A DNA stretch of 64,000 bases from Flavobacterium sp. SLB02 (lineage in GTDB: Bacteria > Bacteroidota > Bacteroidia > Flavobacteriales > Flavobacteriaceae), in the NCBI RefSeq assembly GCF_009664855.1, contig NZ_CP045928.1:5928518-5992517 (forward strand), written 5' to 3'. Positions within the stretch are counted from its first letter, which is position 1, and the number at the start of each line of letters is the position of its first letter. Below the pieces are notes generated by a model. The model did not search any database and had not been told where the DNA came from. It saw only the letters and a program-made list of their open reading frames with translations. Shown here one piece after another: positions 28,639 through 37,475 of the stretch. Made by a program: the position numbers and the translations under genes.

Positions 28639-30339
28639 CTAAAATTTAACATTATAACATATATTAACAATAGTGTTAAATAATTGAATTTCATTAAGCT
28701 TTCCCCCGCCATTAGTGAGATTAATCCGTAATAGACCATTCGGAGTTTGGATATTTGTTCCGATTCCAATTCCTGTTAAATTTTTGATTTTTTCCGGATT
28801 TTGACTATTTGTTAAATCTTGGTAAAGAGCGTAATCTAAAATTGAATTTATGTATAAATTGCTTGATACAACATATCGGTATTCTGTTAGAAGTATTGCT
28901 GCAAAATTACCTTGAAGGCTATTTTCAGAAAAACCTCTTATCGAGTTTATTCCTCCAAATCGAAATAATTCGTTTGTTATGTAGTTTTTGCTTTTTAGAT
29001 ATAGATTTTGTGAGTTAAGATAGATAAAGTTCTTTTTGTTCAGTTCGAAATTATACGAGAGGTTGAAGTTTGACGAAAATTGCTTGCTTAGGTCAGCTGT
29101 TTCAGGGTTGTCATTGGTGTCTCTTTTTCCGTAGCCAATTATGAAGTTAAGTGATGCTTTTTTTGGGAATAGGTTGTTAATGTAGTCTGTTTTCTTATAT
29201 TCTAAAGTTGATGTTATATAAGAGTTTTTATAGTCGCTAATGGTGGAGTTGTTGGTGTTCTGAATATCGCTTGATTCAGTAGATTGATATCCCAGATATA
29301 TTTTTGAATTATAATTAATATAATATCCCAAATCGATTGCCGTTTTTGTGTTTTGAAAAGTGCTGTCTTGTTTGAAGATGTTTAATTGCGCTTTTATTCC
29401 TAACGGCGACTGAAATATATACGGAATTTCTAATTTGGTATTAAAAGTCTTTTGCTGATTTCCATCGCTTTTCCAGTACAATGAAAATTGCTCGCCGGCA
29501 TGCAGTGTGTTTATGAGTGCTATGTCAAGGTAGCCATTGATGGTTGTTTTTTTATTTTCGTCGTTTGAAAATCCAATGTAGCCATCAAAACTATTTGCTT
29601 TTCGTTTTTCTATGTAGGTGTAAATTTTGGTTGAATCGTTTGTAAGTAAAATTTCAGGATATTTGGTTTGAGTTACAAACTCGAAATTATTTATGTCATC
29701 ATATAATTCCTTTACAGTCTGTTGGTTGAAAGTTTTATTGAGGTATTTTTTGTTTAATTGTTTTAAGTGTCCTTTAGGGAAAAAGTTTTTTTCTTGCAAA
29801 TTAATCTGGGTTAGAATAATTGAATTTACAGTGCGTTTTTTTTCGGATTTAAAATTTAAATCAGCGTAAATTACCAAATTCTTTCTTTTGATGTTCTCAA
29901 ATTTTATTTTACTTAATGCAAAACCTCTTTTTTCGGCTTCAATTATTTTTTGATTTAAGAAATTTTCTATTTCGTAGTAAGGTAAAATTACGGTATCATT
30001 TTTTGTTTCTGTTGAGTCAAAAAATGAGTTATTTGTACCTATATATATATGTATGTATTTGATCTTGTTTTTTAGGTCTATTTTTGATGTGTAGCAACTG
30101 TCGTTTATTTGTGTAATTGCTTCGGGTTTATTGTCTAGAAAGCCTATTTTGGACAGCTTTTCAGACATGATTATTGGTTCATTATTTAATGATTTAATAT
30201 TCGGGTGTTTTGTAGTGTAATTAACAGAATCAATTATTTGGTTTTCGGTTTTGTCTGAGCCGGTTATTTTTAAATAAAAATTTTGGCTGTAAGCAGATGT
30301 GCCGACGCAGAAAATAAGTATGTATAAGAGATGTCTCAA
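28639..30339 (-). CDS. Omp85/TamA-like outer-membrane protein
   Basis: The 566-residue protein has a signal peptide (LLYILIFCVGTSAYSQ), POTRA-like periplasmic segments in the first ~240 residues (FLNQKIIEAEKRGFALSKIKFENI; LKQLNKKYLNKTFNQQTVKELYDDINNF) and a C-terminal barrel. The barrel contains FRFGGINSIRGFSENSLQG, the RGF/Y motif that marks loop 6 of Omp85 (D15/bacterial surface antigen) barrels. The protein ends in Phe, as expected of outer-membrane barrels. BamA normally has five POTRA domains and is longer, so this is a TamA- or FhaC-like paralogue. It lies upstream of SusC 2 and could serve its surface proteins, but that is inference. Confidence 0.82.
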   Translation of the reverse strand: MRHLLYILIFCVGTSAYSQNFYLKITGSDKTENQIIDSVNYTTKHPNIKSLNNEPIIMSEKLSKIGFLDNKPEAITQINDSCYTSKIDLKNKIKYIHIYIGTNNSFFDSTETKNDTVILPYYEIENFLNQKIIEAEKRGFALSKIKFENIKRKNLVIYADLNFKSEKKRTVNSIILTQINLQEKNFFPKGHLKQLNKKYLNKTFNQQTVKELYDDINNFEFVTQTKYPEILLTNDSTKIYTYIEKRKANSFDGYIGFSNDENKKTTINGYLDIALINTLHAGEQFSLYWKSDGNQQKTFNTKLEIPYIFQSPLGIKAQLNIFKQDSTFQNTKTAIDLGYYINYNSKIYLGYQSTESSDIQNTNNSTISDYKNSYITSTLEYKKTDYINNLFPKKASLNFIIGYGKRDTNDNPETADLSKQFSSNFNLSYNFELNKKNFIYLNSQNLYLKSKNYITNELFRFGGINSIRGFSENSLQGNFAAILLTEYRYVVSSNLYINSILDYALYQDLTNSQNPEKIKNLTGIGIGTNIQTPNGLLRINLTNGGGKLNEIQLFNTIVNICYNVKF

Positions 30340-30436
30340 GTCTAATTGTTTGGTTTTTAAAAGTATTGCAAATATCTATTATTTGTTTGTAAAAGTTTAA
30401 GCTTAAATAATGTTATTGAAAATTAATGAATTAAGG

Positions 30437-30467
30437 TTTGTATACTGAAAAATATTTTATACATTTG
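30437..30467 (+). promoter_or_regulatory. rpsL operon promoter
   Basis: TTTG (30437-30440), 19-base spacer, TACATTTG (30460-30467) fits the flavobacterial consensus TTG-N(17-23)-TAnnTTTG. The leader that follows can form a small CCCG/CGGG hairpin (30472-30486). Confidence 0.85.
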
Positions 30468-30521
30468 CAACCCCGTAAAAAGCGGGAATTTAATATACAT
30501 AATAAATTTTTAGTATTAATT

Positions 30522-30905
30522 ATGCCAACAATTCAACAATTAGTAAGAACAGGAAGAACTCAGATAACTAAGAAGAGTAAATCGGTTGCTTTAGATTCTT
30601 GTCCTCAAAGAAGAGGGGTTTGTACGCGTGTTTACACTACTACACCAAAAAAACCAAACTCTGCAATGCGTAAAGTTGCGCGTGTACGTTTGACAAATGG
30701 TAATGAGGTGAATGCTTATATCCCTGGAGAAGGACACAATTTACAAGAGCACTCGATAGTATTAGTTAGAGGTGGAAGGGTAAAAGATTTACCAGGTGTT
30801 AGATATCATATCGTTCGTGGAGCGCTTGACACGTCAGGAGTTGCAGGAAGAACGCAAAGAAGATCTAAGTACGGTGCTAAACGCCCAAAAGAAGCAAAAA
30901 AGTAA
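30522..30905 (+). CDS. rpsL: 30S ribosomal protein S12
   Basis: The 127-residue S12 sits at the decoding centre of the 30S subunit. The sequence runs from MPTIQQLVRTGR to the basic tail GAKRPKEAKK. The lysines at the two classical streptomycin-resistance sites are wild type (TTPKKPNSA and GGRVKDLPGV). I chose the ATG at 30522: the longer frame starting near 30438 would run through the promoter and encodes a sequence foreign to S12. First gene of the rpsL-rpsG-fusA-rpsJ unit. Confidence 0.98.
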   Translation: MPTIQQLVRTGRTQITKKSKSVALDSCPQRRGVCTRVYTTTPKKPNSAMRKVARVRLTNGNEVNAYIPGEGHNLQEHSIVLVRGGRVKDLPGVRYHIVRGALDTSGVAGRTQRRSKYGAKRPKEAKK

Positions 30906-31022
30906 TTTAAAACGTTAAGAGTTGGAGGTTAGGAGTTAAGGGTTGTGGATTAAAACTTAGGTAGAGATCTGTAACACATAACATTTAACGGATAACCTAT
31001 AACTTTTTATTAAAAAAAAGAC
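30906..31022 (+). other. rpsL-rpsG spacer with degenerate GTTAGGA-type repeats
   Basis: A 117-base gap, long for this operon. Its first half is a run of related purine-rich units (GTTAAGA, GTTGGAG, GTTAGGA, GTTAAGG, GTTGTGG) and its second half repeats TAACA/TAACG-type strings. No reading frame or stable terminator is visible. Confidence 0.5.
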
Positions 31023-31499
31023 ATGAGAAAAAGAGCGGCAAAGAAAAGACCACTTTTACCAGATCCAAGGTTTAACGACCAATTGGTAACACGTTTTGTG
31101 AACAACTTAATGTGGGATGGTAAGAAATCTACAGCTTTCAAAGTATTTTATGATGCAATTGACATCATTGAGTCTAAAAAGCAAGATTCAGAAAAATCTT
31201 CATTAGAAATTTGGAAAGATGCTTTAACAAACGTTATGCCTCACGTAGAAGTACGTAGTCGTAGAGTAGGTGGAGCTACATTTCAAATTCCAATGCAAAT
31301 TAGACCAGACAGAAAAATTTCTATGGCAATGAAGTGGTTGATACTTTATTCTAGAAGAAGAAATGAAAAATCTATGGCACAACGTTTAGCGTCAGAATGT
31401 TTAGCTGCTGCTAAAGAAGAAGGTGCTGCGGTTAAGAAAAGAATGGATACTCACAAGATGGCAGAAGCTAATAAAGCTTTCTCTCACTTTAGATTTTAA
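31023..31499 (+). CDS. rpsG: 30S ribosomal protein S7
   Basis: The 158-residue S7 nucleates assembly of the 30S head and contacts the E-site tRNA. The family sequences MRKRAAKKRPLLPDPRF, VTRFVNNLMWDGKKS, VMPHVEVRSRRVGGATFQIP and the C-terminal MAEANKAFSHFRF are all present. Second gene of the str unit, 10 bases before fusA. Confidence 0.98.
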   Translation: MRKRAAKKRPLLPDPRFNDQLVTRFVNNLMWDGKKSTAFKVFYDAIDIIESKKQDSEKSSLEIWKDALTNVMPHVEVRSRRVGGATFQIPMQIRPDRKISMAMKWLILYSRRRNEKSMAQRLASECLAAAKEEGAAVKKRMDTHKMAEANKAFSHFRF

Positions 31500-31509
31500 T
31501 TCGTAAGAA

Positions 31510-33666
31510 ATGGCTAGAGATTTAAAATATACAAGAAATATCGGAATTGCTGCTCACATTGATGCTGGTAAAACAACAACAACTGAGCGTATCCTTTTTT
31601 ATACTGGAAAGTCACACAAAATTGGTGAGGTACACGATGGTGCTGCAACAATGGACTGGATGGCTCAAGAGCAAGAAAGAGGTATTACAATTACTTCAGC
31701 TGCAACAACTTGTGAGTGGAATTTTCCAACTGAGCAAGGTAAACTTTTGCCTGAATCTTTGCCTTACCACTTTAATATTATTGATACTCCTGGACACGTT
31801 GACTTTACTGTAGAGGTAAACCGTTCTTTGCGTGTACTTGATGGTTTGGTTTTCTTGTTTAGTGCTGTTGATGGTGTTGAGCCTCAATCAGAAACTAACT
31901 GGAGGCTTGCTGATCAATATAGAGTTCCACGTATGGGATTCGTAAACAAAATGGACCGTCAAGGATCTAACTTTTTGGCAGTTTGTCAACAAGTTCGTGA
32001 TATGTTAAAATCAAATGCTGTTGCGATCACTTTGCCAATTGGTGAGGAGAATGATTTCAAAGGTGTTGTGGATTTGGTAAAAAACCAAGCTATCATTTGG
32101 CATGATGCAACTCAAGGGGCAACTTTTGATATTGTTGAAATTCCTGCTGACATGGTTGCGGAGGTTAAAGAATACAGATCTATTCTTATTGAAGCAGTTG
32201 CTGATTACGATGAGAATCTTTTAGAGAAATTCATGGAAGATGAAAACTCTATTACAGAGGAAGAAATCAACAAGGCTTTAAGAGCTGCTACTATGGATAT
32301 GGCTATCATTCCTATGATTGCTGGTTCTTCTTTTAAAAACAAAGGAGTTCAATTCATGTTAGATGCGGTTTGTAAGTATTTGCCTTCTCCAATGGATAAG
32401 GAGGGTATTGAAGGGATTCATCCTGATGATGCTGAATTATTAGAAGAAGATCAAACTAAAATCTTGCGTAAGCCAGATGTAAAAGAGCCGTTTGCTGCTT
32501 TAGCATTTAAAATTGCTACTGATCCATTCGTAGGTCGTTTGGCTTTCTTCCGTGCTTACTCTGGTCGTTTAGATGCTGGTTCTTATGTTTTGAACACTCG
32601 TTCAGGAAATAAAGAAAGAATTTCTCGTATCTACCAAATGCACGCTAATAAACAAAATCCAATCGAATTTATTGAGGCTGGAGATATTGGAGCTGCTGTT
32701 GGATTTAAAGATATCAAAACTGGGGATACATTGTGTGATGAAAAACACCCAATCATTCTTGAGTCTATGAAATTCCCTGCACCGGTAATTGGTATTGCAA
32801 TTGAGCCTAAAACAAAAGCTGACGTTGATAAAATGGGTATGGCTTTAGCTAAATTAGCTGAAGAGGATCCAACATTTACTGTTAGAACAGATGAGGCTTC
32901 AGGGCAAACTATTATCTCTGGTATGGGTGAGCTTCACTTAGATATCTTGGTAGATCGTATGAAACGTGAATTTAAAGTTGAAGTAAACCAAGGTGAGCCT
33001 CAAGTTGAATATAAAGAAGCGTTTACAAGAACTGCAACACATAGAGAAACTTACAAGAAACAATCAGGAGGTCGTGGTAAATTCGGTGATATCGTATTTA
33101 CACTTGAGCCAGCTGACGAAGTTGACGGTAAAGTTCCTGTGGGATTACAGTTTATTAATGCAGTAAAAGGTGGTAACGTTCCTAAGGAATATATCCCTTC
33201 TGTGGAAAAAGGTTTCCGTGAAGCTATGAAAACTGGTCCTTTAGCTGGTTATCAAGTGGATAGTTTGAAAGTAACTTTGACAGACGGATCTTTCCACCCT
33301 GTCGATTCTGATGCTCTTTCTTTTGAATTAGCTGCAAGAATGGGTTATAGAGAAGTGGCTAAAGCTGCTGGGGCAATTATTCTTGAGCCAATCATGAAAA
33401 TGGAAGTTATTACTCCTGAAGAAAACATGGGGGATATCGTAGGTGATATCAACCGTCGTAGAGGTCAGGTTAATGACATGGGTGATAGAAATGGTGCTAA
33501 AACTATTAAGGCTGATGTGCCTTTATCAGAAATGTTTGGATATGTAACAACATTAAGAACATTATCTTCTGGTAGAGCTACTTCAACAATGGAGTTTTCT
33601 CACTATGCAGAAACACCTTCTAATATTTCAGAAGCTGTAATTAAAAAAGCAAAAGGTAACGCTTAA
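31510..33666 (+). CDS. fusA: Elongation factor G
   Basis: The 718-residue translocase GTPase has all GTP-binding motifs: AHIDAGKTTTTE (G1), the switch region ERGITITSAATT, DTPGHVDF (G3) and NKMDRQGS (G4). Domains II-V follow, with GMGELHLDILVDRMKREF and the domain IV segment GSFHPVDSDALSFELAA. It drives tRNA-mRNA movement after peptide-bond formation and ribosome recycling with RRF. Length is typical. It lies between rpsG and rpsJ. Confidence 0.98.
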   Translation: MARDLKYTRNIGIAAHIDAGKTTTTERILFYTGKSHKIGEVHDGAATMDWMAQEQERGITITSAATTCEWNFPTEQGKLLPESLPYHFNIIDTPGHVDFTVEVNRSLRVLDGLVFLFSAVDGVEPQSETNWRLADQYRVPRMGFVNKMDRQGSNFLAVCQQVRDMLKSNAVAITLPIGEENDFKGVVDLVKNQAIIWHDATQGATFDIVEIPADMVAEVKEYRSILIEAVADYDENLLEKFMEDENSITEEEINKALRAATMDMAIIPMIAGSSFKNKGVQFMLDAVCKYLPSPMDKEGIEGIHPDDAELLEEDQTKILRKPDVKEPFAALAFKIATDPFVGRLAFFRAYSGRLDAGSYVLNTRSGNKERISRIYQMHANKQNPIEFIEAGDIGAAVGFKDIKTGDTLCDEKHPIILESMKFPAPVIGIAIEPKTKADVDKMGMALAKLAEEDPTFTVRTDEASGQTIISGMGELHLDILVDRMKREFKVEVNQGEPQVEYKEAFTRTATHRETYKKQSGGRGKFGDIVFTLEPADEVDGKVPVGLQFINAVKGGNVPKEYIPSVEKGFREAMKTGPLAGYQVDSLKVTLTDGSFHPVDSDALSFELAARMGYREVAKAAGAIILEPIMKMEVITPEENMGDIVGDINRRRGQVNDMGDRNGAKTIKADVPLSEMFGYVTTLRTLSSGRATSTMEFSHYAETPSNISEAVIKKAKGNA

Positions 33667-33677
33667 TTCTTAAGAAA

Positions 33678-33983
33678 ATGAGTCAAAAAATCAGAATAAA
33701 ACTAAAATCTTACGATCACATGTTGGTAGACAAGTCTGCTGAAAAGATCGTAAAAACAGTAAAAACTACTGGAGCAGTTGTAACAGGTCCAATTCCGTTA
33801 CCAACTCACAAAAAACTTTTCACTGTGTTACGTTCTCCGCACGTTAACAAAAAAGCGAGAGAGCAATTTGAAGTAATGTCATACAAGAGATTGATCGATA
33901 TTTATTCGTCTTCATCTAAAACTATTGATGCATTAATGAAACTTGAATTGCCAAGTGGAGTTGAAGTAGAAATAAAAGTATAA
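33678..33983 (+). CDS. rpsJ: 30S ribosomal protein S10
   Basis: The 101-residue S10 (NusE) is part of the 30S head and of transcription antitermination complexes. It has RIKLKSYDHMLVDKSAEKIV, GPIPLPTHKKLFTVLRSPHVNKKAREQFE and a GVEVEIKV end. It is joined to the fusA unit (11-base gap) and is separated from rplC by a terminator and about 400 bases, whereas in E. coli S10 leads the rplC operon. Confidence 0.98.
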   Translation: MSQKIRIKLKSYDHMLVDKSAEKIVKTVKTTGAVVTGPIPLPTHKKLFTVLRSPHVNKKAREQFEVMSYKRLIDIYSSSSKTIDALMKLELPSGVEVEIKV

Positions 33984-34004
33984 TTTTTTTATTATATTTT
34001 ATAT

Positions 34005-34036
34005 AAAAAAGCGAGGCAGAAATGTCTCGCTTTTTT
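34005..34036 (+). terminator. Intrinsic terminator after rpsJ
   Basis: GCGAGGCA-GAAA-TGTCTCGC (one mismatch) flanked by A6 and T6 ends the rpsL-rpsG-fusA-rpsJ unit, 20 bases after the rpsJ stop. Confidence 0.85.
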
Positions 34037-34285
34037 ATGTTTAAAAAAAAATATATTTTATAAATTTTCTTGAAATCTATAACGGTTAATTGATTGTGTT
34101 TTAGTTGAAATGTCTTTGGTTTAGGCTGTTGCGAAGGTTTTTTCTGTAAAGGATTAGCTAAATGTTAAGGCAATGGATCTTGTGGGTTAAGATGATGAAA
34201 AATAATTTTTTGAGGAAAAAAAATATTGATAGAGCTCGAATCGGTGCTTTGATTTTGATAATGAGCTATTTAATTTTTCTAACTG
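34037..34285. other. Untranslated spacer between rpsJ and rplC units
   Basis: About 250 AT-rich bases between the rpsJ terminator and the rplC promoter. I see no convincing gene. The longest hydrophobic frame here ends at 34305 and lacks an ATG. Confidence 0.5.
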
Positions 34286-34317
34286 TTTGGTATATTCAAT
34301 TTTAATGTATACTTTTG
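34286..34317 (+). promoter_or_regulatory. Promoter of the rplC (S10/spc/alpha) superoperon
   Basis: TTTG (34286-34289), 20-base spacer, TACTTTTG (34310-34317). The expected start leaves an untranslated leader of about 65 bases before rplC. Confidence 0.85.
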
Positions 34318-34386
34318 CACTCCCTGTTTGGAAATTTCTGTTATTTTCAAATTGAAGGGAATTTTAGTAATTAATAATTAATATTT

Positions 34387-35004
34387 ATGTCTGGGTTAAT
34401 TGGTAAAAAAATCGGCATGACTAGTATTTTCGACGAAAACGGGAAAAACATTCCTTGTACGGTAATCGAGGCTGGGCCGTGTGTTGTTACCCAAGTCAGA
34501 ACCAAAGGTGTTGACGGGTACGAAGCGTTGCAACTTGGTTTCGATGACAAAAACGAGAAACATTCCACTAAAGCGGCTTTAGGTCACTTTAAAAAAGCTG
34601 GAACTGTTGCTAAGAAAAAAGTCGTTGAATTTCAAGATTTTGCAACTGAACAAAAATTAGGAGATCTTATTGATGTTTCTATTTTTGCTGAAGGAGAATT
34701 TGTAGATGTACAAGGTGTATCTAAAGGTAAAGGTTTTCAAGGGGTTGTTAAACGTCACGGATTTGGTGGTGTTGGGCAAGCAACTCACGGTCAACACAAC
34801 CGTTTAAGAGCGCCAGGTTCTGTGGGAGCTTCTTCTTATCCATCTAGAGTATTCAAAGGAATGCGTATGGCTGGAAGAATGGGAGGAGACAATGTAAAAG
34901 TTCAAAACCTTAGAGTTTTAAAAGTGGTTGCTGAAAAGAACCTACTTGTTATTAAAGGATGTGTTCCTGGACATAAAAACTCTTATGTAATCATTCAGAA
35001 GTAA
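34387..35004 (+). CDS. rplC: 50S ribosomal protein L3
   Basis: The 205-residue L3 is an early 50S assembly protein whose central loop approaches the peptidyl-transferase centre. Key segments are GLIGKKIGMTSIFDENGK, the GKGFQGVVKRHGFGG loop, ATHGQHNRLRAPGSVG and GRMGGDNVKVQNLRV. Its stop codon overlaps the rplD start by one base, indicating translational coupling. Confidence 0.98.
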   Translation: MSGLIGKKIGMTSIFDENGKNIPCTVIEAGPCVVTQVRTKGVDGYEALQLGFDDKNEKHSTKAALGHFKKAGTVAKKKVVEFQDFATEQKLGDLIDVSIFAEGEFVDVQGVSKGKGFQGVVKRHGFGGVGQATHGQHNRLRAPGSVGASSYPSRVFKGMRMAGRMGGDNVKVQNLRVLKVVAEKNLLVIKGCVPGHKNSYVIIQK

Positions 35005-35633
35005 TGGAAGTAAAAGTATTAGATTTCAACGGAAAAGATACTGGAAGAAAAGTTCAACTTTCTGATTCAGTATTCGCAATTGAACCAAACAATCACGCTG
35101 TATACCTTGATGTGAAGCAATATCTTGCTAATCAAAGACAAGGGACTCACAAAGCTAAAGAAAGAGCTGAAGTGACAGGAAGTACGCGTAAGATTAAAAA
35201 ACAAAAAGGAACAGGTACAGCTCGTGCGGGAAGTATCAAAAATCCATTGTTTAAAGGTGGTGGAACAATTTTCGGGCCAAGACCAAGAAGTTATTCATTC
35301 AAATTGAATAAAAGCTTGAAAAGATTGGCAAGAAAATCAGCTTTCTCAATCAAAGCAAAAGAGTCGAATATCATTGTTCTTGAAGACTTTAATTTTGAAG
35401 CGCCAAACACTAAAAATTTCATTAACGTTTTGAAAGCTTTAGGGTTAGAAAATAAAAAATCTCTATTTGTGTTGGGAGAGTCAAATAAAAATGTATATTT
35501 GTCGTCACGCAATTTAAAGGCTTCTAATGTCGTAACTAGCTCAGAATTAAGCACTTACGCTATTTTAAACACTAACAATTTAGTGCTTTTAGAAGGTTCT
35601 TTGGAGTTAATCGAAGAAAATTTAAGCAAATAA
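35004..35633 (+). CDS. rplD: 50S ribosomal protein L4
   Basis: The 209-residue L4 lines the polypeptide exit tunnel. The extended loop (TGSTRKIKKQKGTGTARAG, FKGGGTIFGPRPRSYSFKLNKSLKR) is present, as is the globular C-terminal part (NIIVLEDFNFEAPNTKNF). In E. coli L4 also represses its own operon. I cannot see that leader here. It overlaps rplC by one base. Confidence 0.98.
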   Translation: MEVKVLDFNGKDTGRKVQLSDSVFAIEPNNHAVYLDVKQYLANQRQGTHKAKERAEVTGSTRKIKKQKGTGTARAGSIKNPLFKGGGTIFGPRPRSYSFKLNKSLKRLARKSAFSIKAKESNIIVLEDFNFEAPNTKNFINVLKALGLENKKSLFVLGESNKNVYLSSRNLKASNVVTSSELSTYAILNTNNLVLLEGSLELIEENLSK

Positions 35634-35640
35634 TAGGAAT

Positions 35641-35931
35641 ATGAGTATCATAATTAGACCTATAGTAACAGAAAAAGTAACCAAAGAAAGTGAAGTTTTA
35701 AACCGCTTCGGATTCGTTGTTGACAAAAAAGCAAACAAAGTTCAAATTAAGAAAGCTGTTGAAGCTGCTTATGGAGTAACTATCGTTTCAGTTAACACGA
35801 TGAACGTAAGACCGGATAGAACTACAAAATACACTAAAAGTGGTTTGATCAGTGGAAAGACAAATGCAATTAAAAAAGCGATTGTTCAAGTACAAGAAGG
35901 AGAAACAATTGATTTTTACAACAATATCTAA
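35641..35931 (+). CDS. rplW: 50S ribosomal protein L23
   Basis: The 96-residue L23 sits at the tunnel exit and docks trigger factor and SRP. It opens SIIIRPIVTEKVTKESE and has the family segment KKAVEAAYGVTIVSVNTMNV with the basic loop RTTKYTKSGLISGKTNAIKKA. Seven bases after rplD, ten before rplB. Confidence 0.97.
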   Translation: MSIIIRPIVTEKVTKESEVLNRFGFVVDKKANKVQIKKAVEAAYGVTIVSVNTMNVRPDRTTKYTKSGLISGKTNAIKKAIVQVQEGETIDFYNNI

Positions 35932-35940
35932 GATAGAAAA

Positions 35941-36765
35941 ATGTCAGTAAGAAAATTAAAACCTATTACCCCAGGTCAGCGATTTAGAGTTGTGAATGGT
36001 TATGACGCCATTACAACTGATAAGCCGGAACGCTCTTTGATAGCGCCGATAAAAAACTCTGGAGGTAGAAATAGTCAAGGAAAGATGACCATGCGTTATA
36101 CGGGTGGTGGTCACAAGCAGAGATATCGTATCATTGATTTCAAAAGAACTAAAGACGGAATTCCGGCTACTGTGAAATCAATTGAATATGATCCAAATCG
36201 TACTGCATTTATCGCTTTATTAGCTTATGCTGATGGAGAGAAAACTTATGTTATTGCTCAAAACGGATTGAAAGTTGGTCAGAAATTAGTTTCTGGTCCA
36301 GAATCTCAACCTGAAATTGGTAATACATTGCCTTTAAGCAGAATTCCTTTAGGAACTGTAATCTCTTGTATTGAGTTACGTCCAGGTCAAGGAGCGGTAA
36401 TCGCTCGTTCAGCTGGTACATTTGCTCAATTAATGGCAAGAGATGGAAAATATGCTACAATTAAAATGCCATCTGGTGAAACAAGATTAATCTTGTTGAC
36501 TTGTTCGGCTACAATTGGAGCTGTTTCTAATTCAGACCACCAATTAGTTGTATCAGGAAAAGCTGGTAGAACAAGATGGTTAGGAAGAAGACCTAGAACA
36601 AGACCTGTTGCAATGAACCCTGTTGATCACCCAATGGGTGGTGGAGAAGGACGTTCTTCTGGTGGACATCCACGTTCAAGAAATGGAATACCAGCAAAAG
36701 GTTATAGAACTCGTTCTAAGAAAAACCCGAGTAACAAGTATATCGTAGAACGTAGAAAGAAATAA
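35941..36765 (+). CDS. rplB: 50S ribosomal protein L2
   Basis: The 274-residue L2 is needed for subunit joining and peptidyl-transferase activity. It has the SH3/OB core (GGGHKQRYRIIDFKRTKDGIP), GAVIARSAGTFAQLMARDG, and the conserved C-terminal GRRPRTRPVAMNPVDHPMGG with the essential His, then GRSSGGHPRSRNG. Normal length. Confidence 0.98.
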   Translation: MSVRKLKPITPGQRFRVVNGYDAITTDKPERSLIAPIKNSGGRNSQGKMTMRYTGGGHKQRYRIIDFKRTKDGIPATVKSIEYDPNRTAFIALLAYADGEKTYVIAQNGLKVGQKLVSGPESQPEIGNTLPLSRIPLGTVISCIELRPGQGAVIARSAGTFAQLMARDGKYATIKMPSGETRLILLTCSATIGAVSNSDHQLVVSGKAGRTRWLGRRPRTRPVAMNPVDHPMGGGEGRSSGGHPRSRNGIPAKGYRTRSKKNPSNKYIVERRKK

Positions 36766-36771
36766 TAAGAT

Positions 36772-37050
36772 ATGGCACGTTCATTAAAAAAAGGACCTTT
36801 CGTTCATTATAAGTTAGACAAGAAAGTTCAGGAAAACGTAGAGAGTGGTAAAAATAGTGTAGTGAAGACTTGGTCTAGAGCTTCTATGATTACTCCGGAT
36901 TTCGTTGGACAAACTATCGCAGTTCATAACGGTCGTCAATTTGTACCAGTTTACGTAACAGAAAACATGGTAGGTCACAAATTAGGAGAATTTTCACCAA
37001 CTAGATCTTTTAGAGGTCATGCTGGAGCAAAAAATAAAGGTAAAAAATAA
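36772..37050 (+). CDS. rpsS: 30S ribosomal protein S19
   Basis: The 92-residue S19 binds 16S rRNA in the 30S head with S13. It carries MARSLKKGPFVHYKL, WSRASMITPDFVGQTIAVHNG and the end LGEFSPTRSFRGHAG. Six-base gaps on both sides. Confidence 0.98.
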   Translation: MARSLKKGPFVHYKLDKKVQENVESGKNSVVKTWSRASMITPDFVGQTIAVHNGRQFVPVYVTENMVGHKLGEFSPTRSFRGHAGAKNKGKK

Positions 37051-37056
37051 GAAGCA

Positions 37057-37470
37057 ATGGGAGTTCGTAAAAGAGAAACAGCAGATGCGAGAAAAGAGGC
37101 TAATAAGTCTATTGCTTTCGCAAAATTGAATAACTGCCCTACTTCACCTAGAAAAATGCGCTTAGTAGCGGACTTGGTAAGAGGTCAGAAGGTAGAAAGA
37201 GCACTTAACATCTTAAGATTTAGTTCTAAAGAAGCTTCAAGAAAATTAGAGAAACTATTATTATCTGCAATCAACAACTGGGAGCAAAAAAATAGTGAAG
37301 GTAATTTAGAAGAAGCTGGATTATTTGTTAAGGAGATCAGAGTAGATGGTGGAATGATGTTGAAAAGACTTCGTCCAGCTCCACAAGGTCGTGCACACAG
37401 AATAAGAAAACGTTCTAATCACGTAACAATCGTGCTTGGAGCTATCAATAACACACAAAGCAATTCTTAA
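37057..37470 (+). CDS. rplV: 50S ribosomal protein L22
   Basis: The 137-residue L22 lines the exit tunnel. It has the core motif CPTSPRKMRLVADLVRGQKVERAL and the loop VDGGMMLKRLRPAPQGRAHRIRKR, where macrolide-resistance changes occur in other bacteria. No deletion is visible in that loop. The N-terminus is extended by about 25 residues compared with E. coli. Confidence 0.97.
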   Translation: MGVRKRETADARKEANKSIAFAKLNNCPTSPRKMRLVADLVRGQKVERALNILRFSSKEASRKLEKLLLSAINNWEQKNSEGNLEEAGLFVKEIRVDGGMMLKRLRPAPQGRAHRIRKRSNHVTIVLGAINNTQSNS

Positions 37471-37475
37471 GCAGC

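Noticed and set aside
30438..30521. N-terminal extension of S12
   Set aside because: It starts inside the rpsL promoter, and S12 begins MPTIQQLVRTGR in the family.
30522..30905. Streptomycin-resistance mutations in rpsL
   Set aside because: Both critical lysines are present.
34192..34305. Short hydrophobic peptide gene upstream of rplC
   Set aside because: The frame has no ATG before the hydrophobic stretch, starts just after a stop and overlaps the rplC promoter.
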